Positions 22,901 to 34,899 of a stretch of 64,000 nucleotides of DNA are shown in pieces (position 1 is the stretch's first letter; each line of letters starts with the position of its first letter). The stretch spans positions 18,165,579 to 18,229,578 of the forward strand of contig OZ234500.1 in the NCBI GenBank assembly GCA_965153455.1, written 5' to 3'. The stretch is from Sphagnum compactum (taxonomy: Eukaryota; Bryophyta; Sphagnopsida; Sphagnales). The notes under the pieces were generated by a model, which saw only the letters and a program-made list of their open reading frames with translations, made no database searches and was not told the DNA's origin. A program made the translations under genes and the position numbers.

Positions 22901-24420
22901 GGTAGCAAAACCAAATCAAATCATTATAGTTGTGGAGCCAAAATAGCTCATACCCACCACTACCTCTATTCATGAAATGAGCAAATTTTTTCAATGACAA
23001 AAAAAGGTTCTATTTGATTTTGATTCAAACAGGACTTGAAACAAAACTTGGAACACTCGAAATAGTTATTAGATCCATGAGTTTATATTTCAAAATTGTA
23101 ATTGTTTACAACCCCATATATAATATATTCACATGCGCATTCAACTCATGATAGAGCTTGTGAAGGCACCTTACAAATAATTAGCAAGCAAGTGTAAAAG
23201 AGCATAACTTATAATGCGAACATAGTGGTTGCCCAAAGGGTGAAATGTGAAAGGGTTTATGATTAGTAGTATGCATAAACTTTACTACTAAGTAGTCGAT
23301 ATATGAAAAGGGATAGTCGACATGTGAAAAGGGACCTTGATAATGAAAGTGAAAGTTCTTTCAAACTTACCTTACAACAAATATTATAAAAGCGCCCGCT
23401 CACAAAAAATATACACTACAAAAGACTTGAATTCGATAGCGGGTGTTATAGTTTGGTTATTGGACTCTTAGTAACACGTGATTCAAAAACTAGTTATATA
23501 TGTACTCACATTACTAGCTACATGCCAAATGTTGACATTCATCCATGATTCCCATCTTTTTTTGGTCAAATCTTTAAGGGAGGGGTGTCCTTTTTTATTA
23601 TCCTTTGTGACATCACTTATTCCTTATTTGACATTTACTATGGTATGTTTTAAGAGGCCTCTTGATCATACGACATGTGAAGGACAAAAGGTGATGAGGT
23701 AGGTTTAGGAGAATGAAATACCAAAGAGTTTTTAAGAAACCAAATTATTCTTTGAAAAAAGTGTCACAATTCACTTTTCAATAATTATCAATAATTCAAT
23801 AATTCATTTCATGTAGCCAATGGGAAGGCATTCAAAGTGGCTTGATTATTTTCCTCGTAAGTTTGGGGGGGTGGAAGATATTTTTTCAGTTTTCTTTGGT
23901 TCCCAATATGTTCCCATTATGTCCCTTTTTAAGTTCCCAATGGGTTCCCATCAGGTTCTCAATATGTTTCCCAAGTTCCCAATGTGTTCCCCAACGTGTT
24001 CTCCTCCGTAGCACTCCTCACTTTTATCCCATATACTTTGGCAAATGTTGTCCACCTATGACCTATATAGGTGGGCCAAAAGGGAAGGGAGGAACCTTAT
24101 ACTTCAAAATAGAACCTTCTATTTTGGGGAGCCACCATAGTTTCATTTTCTTTGAGTGATGGGTCATTCACATTGATTCCTTGCAAAATAAGAATAAAAT
24201 AATAATTGAACTTGGGAGACACCTCATCTAATTAATAGAGAGGTGAGTAGGAGAGGTGAACCAGCTAGTTGTTAGGAATTCAGCTTGCTCTTGCCTAAAT
24301 TAAGGAATTTGAGCTTTTTCAACTCTTAACTCATTGTTGGTCTTCCTACCTTCCACACAACAAATGGTGTTGCCCTAATATTAAGGCCTGCTTTACACTA
24401 GGAGTCACAGCTGAACTTGT
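19940..24420. other. AT-rich intergenic DNA
   Basis: No gene is recognised in about 4.5 kb. Frames are short and broken. A degenerate tract of GTTCCCAAT(A/G)TG-like units (about 11-17 bp each) occupies roughly 23895-24005. The rest is ordinary AT-rich sequence with A and T runs. Confidence 0.5.
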
Positions 24421-24430
24421 TTTAATATTT

Positions 24431-24673
24431 TTGCTGAACATGGGTGTCAATTATCATGTGTCGATTTGTTATGGGCAATCCTCAACCATTTGTCTATGCC
24501 CAAGTGTAATTTGTGAGGCGCATAAAAGAACTTCCGTAATGAAAACCTCAAGTGTTCCAAAAGGGTGTGAATTAAATTATGTAGTAGATTGTTGTAGGAA
24601 ATCCCCCACCCATTCGTCTCTATGTCCAAACATATATTGCAACTCGCACAAAGAAAAGATCTTTAGTAATTGA
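24431..24673 (+). pseudogene. Possible fragment of a Cys-rich duplicated-domain protein
   Basis: An 80-codon frame contains two diverged copies of a roughly 40-residue module. Both keep a Cys near the front, then LCPxxxCxxHK: CYGQSSTICLCPSVICEAHK in the first and CRKSPTHSSLCPNIYCNSHK in the second. The DNA is duplicated too, with CTCAAGTGTTCC/TTCAAGTGTTCC after each module about 137 bp apart. The Cys/His spacing suggests a small metal-binding fold, but I recognise no family. It could be an exon, a decayed gene or chance. No promoter or splice partners are identified. Confidence 0.3.
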
Positions 24674-25489
24674 AACTTCAAGTGTTCCGAGAGCTTACAA
24701 TACATAGAAAGATGACAAGGTTATATCTTACCTCTAAATTAGGGCATCTTCAATGGTGGAAGGTGATGGGGGGAATTTTTGTACAATTTGTACTATCAAA
24801 CTTTTATAATGAATTACTTTGGAGAATAAAAAATGTGACAAGAAGTTCAGTACCATGCAGAAAGTGGTAGGGCACAAGCTTTATCGGAATAAAGGCCCAA
24901 GCGAGGCAAGCCCAATTATGATAAATCACATGGCCTCAAGCTTTAGCAAATCTAAAGACTTGGACGATTTTTTGTTTTTAAATTTTCTTTTGGGTGACAC
25001 CCATTGCTACGTACTATAAGAAAAAACTAAAATAGGAGGGCAACTGTTTCAAGAAAACAAAACTTCCATAGAAGCAAACATTATGTTTTTCACAATGAGT
25101 GCCTTTCATAGATGAAAAGTAAATGGTGAGGAACATGCCTTCCAACAATACTATTTTCTTTTACAAAGTCTTTACATGCATATTGCAACACACAAAAATG
25201 AATTAGGAGGCATTGCTTTTAAATTGCAATAATAGTTAATGAAAGCATACGTGAAACCTAAAACTAACTTTTATTAGTGCACAATTTTTTCATTGAACAA
25301 TCTTTCCCGACTCCCTACTTTCACATTGTCTTCTTGACTAAAATGATTTGAAAAAAAAGATCTAAAGTGTCCAGGCCCAAAGCAAGGTGTCTCAACATTT
25401 GGTGATTGGATACTTCACAAAAACTTGCATCACATAATTTCAAATTGCAATCACATGTTCAAAATAACCACACATTATGATTATATATA

Positions 25490-25731
25490 GGAAAATTTTA
25501 ATTCACACCTTTTTTGGTTGAATTCACACCCTTCGCGCGTCCCATTTTATGCAGATTAAACTTTAAGAGTATGTTCCTTTATCAGTTCAATTACTTCTGC
25601 AGGCAAGTTCTCGAGTTGTGCCCTGATTGACCACAGACCACACACTTGCATCCTTCCACGTATTCAAAGTGAGACTTGTCACCAGAAAGGGTGTGAATTT
25701 AACCAAAAAAGGTGTGAATTTAAAATTTTCC
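25490..25731. mobile_element. 242-bp non-autonomous TIR element
   Basis: The left end reads GGAAAATTTTAATTCACACC, then a T-rich word and GAATTCACACCCTT. The right end is the mirror: AAGGGTGTGAATTT, then GGTGTGAATTTAAAATTTTCC. The inverted arms are about 45 bp with few mismatches. The interior is non-coding. I could not see a convincing target duplication, so superfamily is open. Terminal GGAAAATTT with long arms would suit a Mutator-like MITE, which would predict a 9-bp duplication. Confidence 0.7.
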
Positions 25732-26052
25732 AAAATTTATTGGGGCCTGGCCCCATAGGGACAGGGACTATCGCATTGGATCCAACTTTTGGAAGTTTTA
25801 CCTTATTAGAACCGGTTTCTTTGGTGAAAGTGTTGAGACTGTTTAAATTGGAACAGATTCTTTTGCAGTGTTCAGAGTGTGGACACAGTACGTAGATGTA
25901 CAACATCTTATCTATTGGCAGGGCCAGCGTGTTTGTGACGCCTCGTTTTCCTTCACGACAGGCCACGTACGTTAGGCACACGTCACGGGATATGTACCCG
26001 GACTAGATCAGCTCCAAGCGATCAAACATGTGATGAATGCGGGGATTTCAGT

Positions 26053-26248
26053 CGGATGCATCTGGACCGTCCAGTTGGAACCGTATACGGTACTTCGCGG
26101 GCGGGGTTCTCAACGGAAAGCTCCGGCGAAGGCTCGGCTGCGGTACCTATCGGATGCATCGGGACCGTCCACTGGGAACCGTACCGCAAGTCGCGGGCTT
26201 CTCCACGGAAAGCGCTTGTGAAGGCTCGGCTCGACTCGGGACCCCGTT
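26053..26248. repeat. 98-bp GC-rich tandem duplication upstream of the methylesterase
   Basis: CGGATGCATCxGGACCGTCC begins both copies (26053 and 26151). CGGAAAGC followed by GAAGGCTCGGCT closes each. The block sits in a GC- and CpG-rich island that contrasts with the AT-rich surroundings and ends about 590 bp before the methylesterase start codon. It may duplicate promoter elements. Confidence 0.8.
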
Positions 26249-26452
26249 CCCTCCTCCTCCTCCGCCGCCACGGCTCCTTCCTTCCCTCGTTCAGCTTTCC
26301 AAGGATACCAGGGAGAGATTCTCGTCAAGCTAGGGCGTTTCAGTCTACGGGCTGACGTAGACGAGCTGCCGTACACGATCATGGTGAAGAAGGCTCCGTA
26401 GAGCCGCCTTGACCCTGTCGAAGCAGCATTTCCGAAGAATTCGTACGCGTGT

Positions 26453-26472
26453 AGCTGCTGCTGCTGCTGCTG
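26453..26472. repeat. CTG/GCT trinucleotide microsatellite
   Basis: Six to seven GCT units end in GCAG, in the GC-rich region upstream of the methylesterase gene. It is probably in the promoter or leader. Confidence 0.85.
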
Positions 26473-26833
26473 CAGTAAACTACTGTTTCCATAGTTACTA
26501 ATATGCAAGCAGCTGTGTCATAAGTTAACAAAATCATATTGCAAGTCTCAGTGTCTGATAATCACCAGCTGGGTGCAGCTCTGGAGCGGCCTCTTAGGAC
26601 CTAATTCTCCTCTACCATATAACATTATAGTTCAGATTCCAGTGTCTCCAAGTATTGCAGGCTGTACCAGATCTAGCTAGTAACCTTGTGATTGTGAAGT
26701 GAATTTGAGTCTAGATTTTGATCAAGTCGAAAAAGATCACTTGGTGTCTAAAAAGTTGATCACGAGATTAAAGGCGGGAGAGATCTGCTGCATCCATATT
26801 CGCTTGGCACCTTATCTACGTGCTAGCAGCGAT

Positions 26834-28986
26834 ATGGGACAAGTCGATGGGTCACAGCTTCATTGGGTGCTGGTGCACGGGTCGATGCATGGAGCATGGT
26901 CGTTTTATAAGACGATGGCATTGCTGCAGGCAGAGGGGTACAAGGTAACGGCGGTGGATTTGGTAGGCTGTGGTGCCAGCCCTGTCGACTCCAACACGGT
27001 CTCCGATTTCGAAGTCTTTAACCAGCCTTTGGTGGACGTTTTGAATGCCATCCCTGCAACGGAACGGGTAATAAATCTATGCACTCCTGCATCCAGCTTG
27101 AAAGAAATCTAGATATCTAGGGGGAAAGATCCGTCGTGAAGAAAGTTATGGTCTCTTACATGAATAGTTTATTTTCAAACCAATGCCCATCATCAAAACT
27201 TGACACAAATTACGTCTCACTGATTTTGCTAAAGTTCTTGGAACTCGCATCGAAGTACTCAGCATGAGAGCTGGAAGTGCGTCATTGTGAAATTGATCAG
27301 ACGCTGTGTTTTGGACTCGGTTTTGGTTTAGCTTGAACTTCAATGAGACGCAGCAAGCTCACGGAATTGGTACAGTACTGCCATGGGTTATTGAATTGGT
27401 GGCTTATATATATTATCTTGGGGACCGGGGTGTGTTCTTCCTGCAGGTGGTGTTACTGGGGCACAGTCTTGGATCGATAAGTCTGTTACATGCGATGGAG
27501 AATTTCACGCATAAGATCTCCTTAGCTATTCATGTGGCTGGTGCTCTGCTGCCAAGTGGAGTCTCCTTCGAAACTACAGGAGACTACTCTAAAGGCGTGC
27601 GTATAAGTCCAAATTCTGATTCTCTCACCACCTATGATCCTTGTCAAGTCTTGTAAAATTTCCAGTTTGAAATCATGCAAGCTGTGTGCAGACCTCAGAT
27701 CATGTCGCATTCATAATAGTTGTAAAAAAATGGGGAAAGGGAAAAACACTGATTTCCGGCTGCACTTATGTCGATACTCCGACGCTGTTCATGGACATCT
27801 TTCCATTAGGCTGTTGTGATCACAGTAGCTTTCCATTATGTTTTTTCAAGTAGTTGTGCTCACAGCCATCTCATAGCTCTACCGGTCAAGTATTGACCAA
27901 TTGTAGGAGGTCTGAGTCAAACTGTGACTTACCATACAATGGTCAACATCTGTCCTTTTCTTCATGAAAACATGTGTTCCCAGAGTTCCTAACACGATTA
28001 ATTACATATTTTTCACCACAGTTGTTGCAGCTCTGCAATGGAAAGTGAGCGTCCCTGCAGCAAGAAACAAGGCCCTATTTCATTGGCTTTCCGTTAGGGC
28101 GCTAGTGTGATCACAGCACACTAATGGAAAGAGACTCTCAGCTTGACAATAGAATAGTGTGATCTAGTTCTTCCCAGCTGCATGAGTGAATCTTCAGAAA
28201 CTATACTAGAGTTTACTTAACATCTAAACAGTGCAATTGCAGCTTATTAATATTATGGGATGCCTGTCGTGGTTTGTCTCTTCAGTGTTTCCCGGTAATT
28301 GGTCCATTCCAGATATTTGCAAGGCAGATTTTCGGCAACGGGCCTGAAAATCCTCCCACCACAATCACCTTCGACAAGGCAAACCTGCAGAAAGTTTTTT
28401 ACAGTTCACCCACAACACCATCTGCGGTACTGAGCCCTCCTAATTTTCATATCCAGCTGCAGGTCATGAGTTCATGTATTCTGTTGATCAATATAATTCG
28501 GTACGACAACTTTATTTATGTAATATATCAATCAGGTCTAGGTCTGCAGTAATTTCATGATATATCAATCCTGCACTGAATCTGAATGCTTTTGAAGAAT
28601 TGCAACGCTTTTTAAATTCTGGTCAATTTTTCTCTGGACGTTTGGACCTGCATATGGATGGTTGATCTATCTGGTCATATGATTCACAGGATTTGGTACT
28701 AGCACAAATCATGTGCAGACCAGCATCTTTCAAGGTACAATTTTCCACAGTGGTGCACTATACAAAGGAGAAGCATGGAACAATTCCATCCGTGTATATC
28801 AAGACTTCCATTGACGAATGCTTACCTCCTGGATCTCAAGACTACATCATAAAGGCATGTCCCCAAACTGAAGTGGTGGAGATACACGCTGATCACACCC
28901 CTATGTTTTCTGCAACAGACGAGCTTCACGAGATTCTTCTAAGACTTGCTGCAAAGTACACTAGTGCATCAACTAAAGCCATTTAA
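26834..28986 (+). CDS. Methylesterase, alpha/beta hydrolase of the SABP2/MES family, four exons
   Basis: The join is 26834-27067, 27447-27596, 28286-28426 and 28690-28986, giving 273 residues with every junction in phase 0. MES proteins hydrolyse methyl esters of hormones such as methyl salicylate, methyl jasmonate or methyl-IAA. The N-terminal strand LHWVLVHGSMHGAW carries the oxyanion-loop HG. Ser85 sits in the nucleophile elbow VVLLGHSLG, formed exactly at the exon 1/2 junction. Asp217 (KTSIDECLP) and His244 (HADHTPMFS) complete a triad with spacing like SABP2. PPTTITF and LAQIMCRPASF are family words. Length fits the usual 260-270. The start codon is the first ATG giving the family N-terminus; a GTG-initiated extension to 26699 is rejected. 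The exon 2 donor (GGC|GTGCGT) is weak but is the only one keeping the family reading. Substrate preference cannot be read. Intron 2 carries two related inverted-repeat words. Confidence 0.9.
27799..28131. repeat. Related palindromic words inside methylesterase intron 2
   Basis: CTTTCCATTAGG...TGTGATCACAG occurs at 27799-27829. A fuller version at 28087-28131 is an imperfect 45-bp palindrome: CTTTCCGTTAG at the left mirrors CTAATGGAAAG at the right, with TGTGATCACA between. A separate pair, TTGACCAATTGTA and TACAATGGTCAA, lies near 27894 and 27939. These look like remnants of small inverted-repeat elements in the intron. Confidence 0.55.
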
Positions 28987-31960
28987 TTATATTTTTGACC
29001 TGACCCAGTCAAGCTGGGTAGTATTTTATTGTGCAAGATTTTTTTAAATTTTTTTTTTCATATGGACAAAAGTAAAGTATATAGAAATTTTTAAAATTTG
29101 ATATTACAACAAAATTTGTCCTTTGTATGTTAAGTGATTTCACCAAATTTGAAGTGAATTCACTAATATTAGTAAACAAGGGCTAGTTGGAAAGTACTGA
29201 ATTCCTTAGTCTAATGAATAAGGACATGCTAAGTGATTTCACTAGATTTTGAATGAATTCATTGGTCTTAATAAACAAGGACTAGTTGAAAAGCAATGAA
29301 TTCATTGCTCTAATGAACAAGAACTAGTGAATTGCATCCACATTTTATAATAATGTGGATAATTTAAATCAATTCATATGTTACTGATCTTGAGGAATTA
29401 AATTCAGCCTCTGAATTTAAGGTGTTTGAAATGACAATTATTCATTTATATTGTCTGAAATGCATATAATATCCTAGTATTTATCCATTGGAAGCCCTCC
29501 AAAATTTATAACATTTGAAACAATATATATTCAAGTAGTTATTTTCTTTACATGAAATGGATTAGAACTATGTGACCTATAAAATTTGAGGGTTGAAACA
29601 TAGTAAATTAGATTGCTTATGTTAGTTAAAGCATAAATGAAAAATAGTCGTAAAATAGTCATGAGTAAGCTTTGATATATTGAGTTTAAAAATATTATTT
29701 AACACAATATTTAATATGAACATGTTTTTTAGATTTTCATAATTATATTTAATAATCACATGTTTGAAATAGGTATAAATAAAATTTATTGAAATACAAG
29801 CAAAGATCATAATCTTTTTAAAAAATATTGATTTTTTTAAAATTTCAAGTTAATGGTGCATTATAATGCACTTGTAAATTTTCATTTTCTATTATTAATA
29901 TCAAAATTCATCAAACTGAATTAATATAATTTTTTCAAAAAAAACTCACCAATCAATTTAAAGTGTACTTATTACTTATTTTTATTATATTAGAAATTTT
30001 CAAATTTTATATTTAACTATAATAAACTCAATGGAGACATAAATGTTTTCATAATGACATTTTAAAATGAGTCGAATTATTTTTTGAATGTTTATGTTGA
30101 AAGTTTTCATATTTAAAAATTATATTTTAGGTGGGATAGTTTTTTGAACTAATTTATCATGCTTTCACCCTTGAAGTGTGCAAAAATATAAAATTTACTA
30201 CACATTTTTTACACGACATATTTAAGTTGAATTAGTTTTTAGATATGAATGAACTAAATCAAGCTTATTTAGGATGTAGTGTGATGCTTAAGTGGAAGTT
30301 ATCATGGGAGTTACTAGTTAATACTAGTTGGACTAAATTACAAATCAAGGACTTCAATCCCATTTGCAAGTAATCTCTTGATGAGAAAAACATGAGAAGA
30401 AGTACTACCAAGCCTTTTGTAATTTTGGTGATCATGGCTAGGTTAGGAAATGTCATATTCCTAGTGTTTAATTGTGCTTATGACAAGGGAAGTTCTTATG
30501 CAAGTAATCAATTACATATAAAGAACTTCAAGAAAACTACAAACTTTTTTGTGAAAACCCTAAAATCTAGTGTGACCAAAGATGGACTTGGAAATGCTTG
30601 TTATTATTGAAGGTTCTCTGATTTCAACAAGGGACAAATTTGATTCAAAACTAAAGAAGTTTTCCTTGACTTGAATAACAACATCGCAACTAGAATAATT
30701 AATGTGTTTATCCAATTTGACATCCAAATTATGTTGAAAAGTTTCTAGATTTCTATTGAAATAGATTATTTAACATAATTTGATAACTTCCAAAATTGAC
30801 ATAATTTTAACTTCCAAAATCACACAAGAATGATGAATAAAATTCAAAGCACTTGACATTGTAAACTTACCAACAAGGTTTGTTTTTTGTGCACTATTAA
30901 GAAAGAAAAAAGTACAAATCTATGAATTCAAGCCTTTGGTCCCAACACCACAAATTTAGGCTTGACAAACTTTGTTGTTACATCTATGGGACACCAATCA
31001 TCATATCAAACAATGAAATCTTGTCTTGGATAGTGAAAGGGTTCTTCTCATTTGATAAGGGTTTCAAAAGTGAATGTGGCAAGGACTAATACCTTTTAAA
31101 CCAAGAGAAAAAGCTCCCAAAAGGAGATTGAGATTAGGAAATGTTTCCAAATGCTTTACTCTACTATTTAAGAGGAGGTTGTGTAACTAAAGACTATGAA
31201 AAAAGAAAAAAAAAAGTTTTACACTCCCGAGGATGAGGTTGAGAGATACAATATTGGTTCAATCGATTTGTTGAATTCTAATAATGGTGGTTGTTTAATG
31301 TTTGGAAAGTTAGAAAAGAGTCGAAGGTTTTTTTAAGTGTAGATTTAAAAGTATATTTGGGGTGGAGGAAATTGTGATAGAATTTCAATAGTGTTAGTTA
31401 TTGGTTCACACACCCCTCCAAAATAAATATTGTTTCATTGCAAATTTAATGAGTAAATGCAGTGCATGATGGCTCACTTTTGGTGTCATGGTGTTTATTT
31501 TGGCAAGGTGCCCTTTCCTTTGACATTTATAACAAGTAATTTGTCAATTAGAAATTGAATCTAAATTAACAAGGTGATTAGGAAATCACCTTTGTGATTA
31601 TTTTTAAATAATGTATACCCATTTTAAATAGTGAATTTCAGTCGGTGCTCAATACCAATGGCCCTTATCTAAACCATTTCAAAACACCTTTCGAAATCTA
31701 AGGTTACATCAAAATTTCCCATTGAACCCCTTGTTGGTCTCCAACATCTAGTCTATCTTGAAGAGCCGCCCCCCATAACATGCTAGTATGAACTAAAATG
31801 GACAATGACCCAAATATGTGTAGGGTAACACCCAAGGATGAAGGTATTATTAAAAGGCAAGTCATCTCTCAAGGCCATAATGGAGTGTTGGTCTTATTGT
31901 GGTAACGCACTTGGATCCCATCCAAGGGCATTACCCCCCACATAAAGATTTTGACATTTT
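28987..31960. other. AT-rich intergenic DNA downstream of the methylesterase
   Basis: No gene is recognised. Two diverged copies of a short block (AAGTGATTTCAC(C/T)A(A/G)A followed by GAATTCA and AACAAGGxCTAG) lie near 29130-29190 and 29230-29290. The remainder is very AT-rich with short broken frames. Confidence 0.5.
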
Positions 31961-31962
31961 CA

Positions 31963-32366
31963 AGTTGCACACTTTGGGAATTTGAAACATTGTACATTTG
32001 CCAAAAATGTCAAAACTTCAAAATGTACCTTTAATATTAAAAAAGTTGCGCTTTGGGAATTTTGGAACATTGCACATTTGCAAAAAATGTGAAAATTTCA
32101 AAATGTAACTTTGAAATTAAAAAAGTTGCACTTTGTGAATTTGAAACAATGTGCATTTACAAAACAATGTCAAATTTTTAAAATATAACTTTGAAATTTA
32201 AAAAGTTGCACTTTGTGAATTTGAAACAAAGTGCGTTTACAAAAAAATGTCAAAATTTAAAACTGTAACTTTGAAATTTAAAAAGTTGCACTTTGTGAAT
32301 TTGAAACACTGTGCATTTACAAAAAAATGTCAAAATTTTAAAATGTAACTTTGAAATTTAAAAATA
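31963..32366. repeat. 80-bp tandem array, five copies
   Basis: Unit starts, marked by GTTGCxCxxTTTG, are near 31963, 32045, 32125, 32205 and 32285. Spacing is 82, 80, 80 and 80 bp. Each unit runs on with GAATTTGAAACA, TGCATTTACAAAA, AATGTCAAAATTT and TAACTTTGAAATTTAAAAA. The three rightmost copies are most alike, consistent with growth from that side. Confidence 0.9.
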
Positions 32367-32369
32367 CAA

Positions 32370-34506
32370 GTAACTTTTGAGTGTGGGGTTTTTTTTTTTG
32401 TTTCAAGTAGGTATATTAAGTAGGTTCTAACAAAAGAAAATAAGTTTTTTTTAAAAATGACTTGTTCAAATACATTGAAGGCTTCCAAGGTTTACCAAAA
32501 ATGTGGTGGGCGACAATGTGGCTTAGGAGATTTCAATGTGAAAACCCAAAGAAAACAAATTCACTTTAATTTTTTTTATTTTTATATATTTTTAATAAAT
32601 TACCTTTGGCAATAAACAGATGCCCTTAGATTTTTCTCCCTCTCCAATGAGCTATATGAAAATATTTGAGCTTGAGTTCAATAATAGTCATCTAGACAGG
32701 CATTGCATATTAATAAATTTCTCCACAAAGTATACCTTATTAGGTATACAAGTTTGGGTGCCGATTTCGTCCTTAATTTCCCATTCTATGTGAATCAATT
32801 ATAAATTGTCTATTAAGGTAACCAAATTGAGCACCAAACAACTACAATTAACATCTAATTCTAAAAATTGTGGAAAGGAGTTTCGCTTCTTGTGAAATAA
32901 TAATGACAAGGTGCATGTTGTTGTCAAAAATAATAGAGGTGAGGCATAAATGCCGGCCGTTAGGTGTTTTTTTTTGTGGACAATAATTTAAATTGGGAGT
33001 CAGACTCCTTTTTGACCACTTTTGGAGCAAATTTAGTAGTTTTCACTACCCATTTTTTCATTGTGTGGAAAATCTTCTTACTTTTATCATTTGATTCTTT
33101 GATTTTGGTGAAACTAGTTTTTCTAGCATACAATTTGTGGGACTTTACAAATAATTTTAAGGTTAAAAGGAAAAACATTTTGCTTAAACCTTATGTTTAA
33201 TTTATATAATTATATTAGAATAACAGCAAATTAGATGAAAATATGTGTCAAGTATCATCCATTTGCTCTATTAAATTTATAAATTTCCAAGTTTTTTAAA
33301 AATAAATTAAACTTTAAAAATTAAAAATATATATATTTAGAATGATTAATTAATATTTGTTCAAATGTATTTTTCCATTAATTTTTTTTAATGATTTATA
33401 GATATGTACTAAGTTATCATATGAAGATCATCGTAGGGGCACATTGACGTGGTTTCATAATATTTAGACCTACGATGCAAGAGTTATCGAATATTGAACA
33501 ATATCATTGAATTAAAATTTCCATAAAATCATATCTAAAATGTTTTTAGAAAATTGGGGTGGGCTGTTAAAATTGTTGGAAAGCCTTCGATGAATGGGAT
33601 TTTATGGGGATGATTTCATAACTTTTAGACAGTAGGTAGGGGGAGATATTGAATTTAGAATATTTTTCATCTTTCACAATTATTAATTTTATACTTATAA
33701 TAATCTTTTTCACAATTGAAAACACGGTCCATGGAGTGAAATAGAAACAAAATACATCTCACATTGATTTTAATTATAGATGTCTAGGGTCTAGGAATTC
33801 AAAGTGATGGTTCTTGAGAGCTAATAGAAAACTTGGGAATTTTTTTTGAAATTTGTCTTTTCATTAATTAAAATGAAGCCAACATTGTTGGGATTTTGGG
33901 GTGGGTGGTTTTTAGTGGTACCACCCAAGTGTGTCTTCACCCAAATGATAGTGGGGAATCCATTTTGAAAATACGACAACAATTCTAAACATATGAAGAC
34001 ATAGTATAAAATGATTTTTGCCTAATGTCTCTTTAATGACAAACAACAATGGTTATTGAGAAGCTGCAATAATTTGAAATAACTCATGAAATTCAAAGAG
34101 GACTTAAGTTCACCTTGCATGTGTCCAAAATATAACACAATGATCAGTTGCCATTCTAATTCAACCTTGTGTGTAATACCAAGAAACACCCCCTTTTAAT
34201 TGTTGATTACCCACTATGGGATCAACATTCTCAAATTGTTACAAGTTCAATGTAAGACAATTTTCCCTTTATTATTTAAATTATGATCCTTGGGAACTCA
34301 CATCTCCTAACCTACTTCTTAATTGGCATTATTAACAAAGGCCAACAACACATATGCAAGAAGCTCAAATCACAACATGGTATGAACATTGTGTAAACAA
34401 TCCTTCACAAAATACAAAATCCCTCATGATTTTCTAGAGCTACAACTTAATTGTATGCATGTGATATCAGGTGATTAAAGGTCAAGCTCTTATAGAAGCT
34501 TGCTTA
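32370..34506. other. AT-rich intergenic DNA
   Basis: I see no coding sequence or clear element here. Frames on both strands are short and composed of AT-rich codons. Confidence 0.5.
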
Positions 34507-34679
34507 CCCATCATTCACAAAATTTCATGCAACTTGCGCAAGTGTATTTGTAGCCATTTGAAACTTTCTAATCGCTACCACCAATGGCTTGTAGGAATGA
34601 TGAATGTTAATATCAAAGTCTAGTATGATGAACACTAGCCTTTCTCTCAATAACACTTTCTTTTTTAAATTTCGTAAAC
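34507..34679 (-). pseudogene. Cyclin-T pseudogene fragment
   Basis: On the minus strand, residues from VLLRERLVF through [20 protein letters not shown] to ATNTLAQVA, a TGA, then NFVNDG match the second half of a plant cyclin-T cyclin box. The functional proteins read roughly LLGERVVL, FDxNVHHPYKPLV, AIKKF, LAQVAWNFVNDG there. The invariant Trp after LAQVA is now TGA (TGG to TGA at 34525-34527). Just upstream, a VYE word at 34679-34671 is in another frame, so there is also a frameshift. NDG is followed by GTAAGC, a good donor, so this is a decayed genomic copy, not a processed one. Cyclin T partners CDK9 in P-TEFb; this copy cannot encode it. Confidence 0.7.
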
Positions 34680-34899
34680 ATCTTAAACATCTACCCACAT
34701 CATAGTCATCATCAATACTCAATGTTACAATAGACCCTAGTAATAGAAAAATGCAAACCACATATTCAAACCTTATGCTTGGCCATGGCTCTTCAAAATC
34801 CTTAATTAGCCATTGGCCATTGTAGAAGTTCATTGATGCTCTAATCTCTAGCAAGAGACAATGTACACCATGTTTAAGAAATCCATAACGACAATGCAA

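Noticed and set aside
26699-26833. N-terminal extension of the methylesterase
   Set aside because: It needs a GTG start and adds 45 residues not seen in MES proteins. The ATG at 26834 gives the family N-terminus directly.
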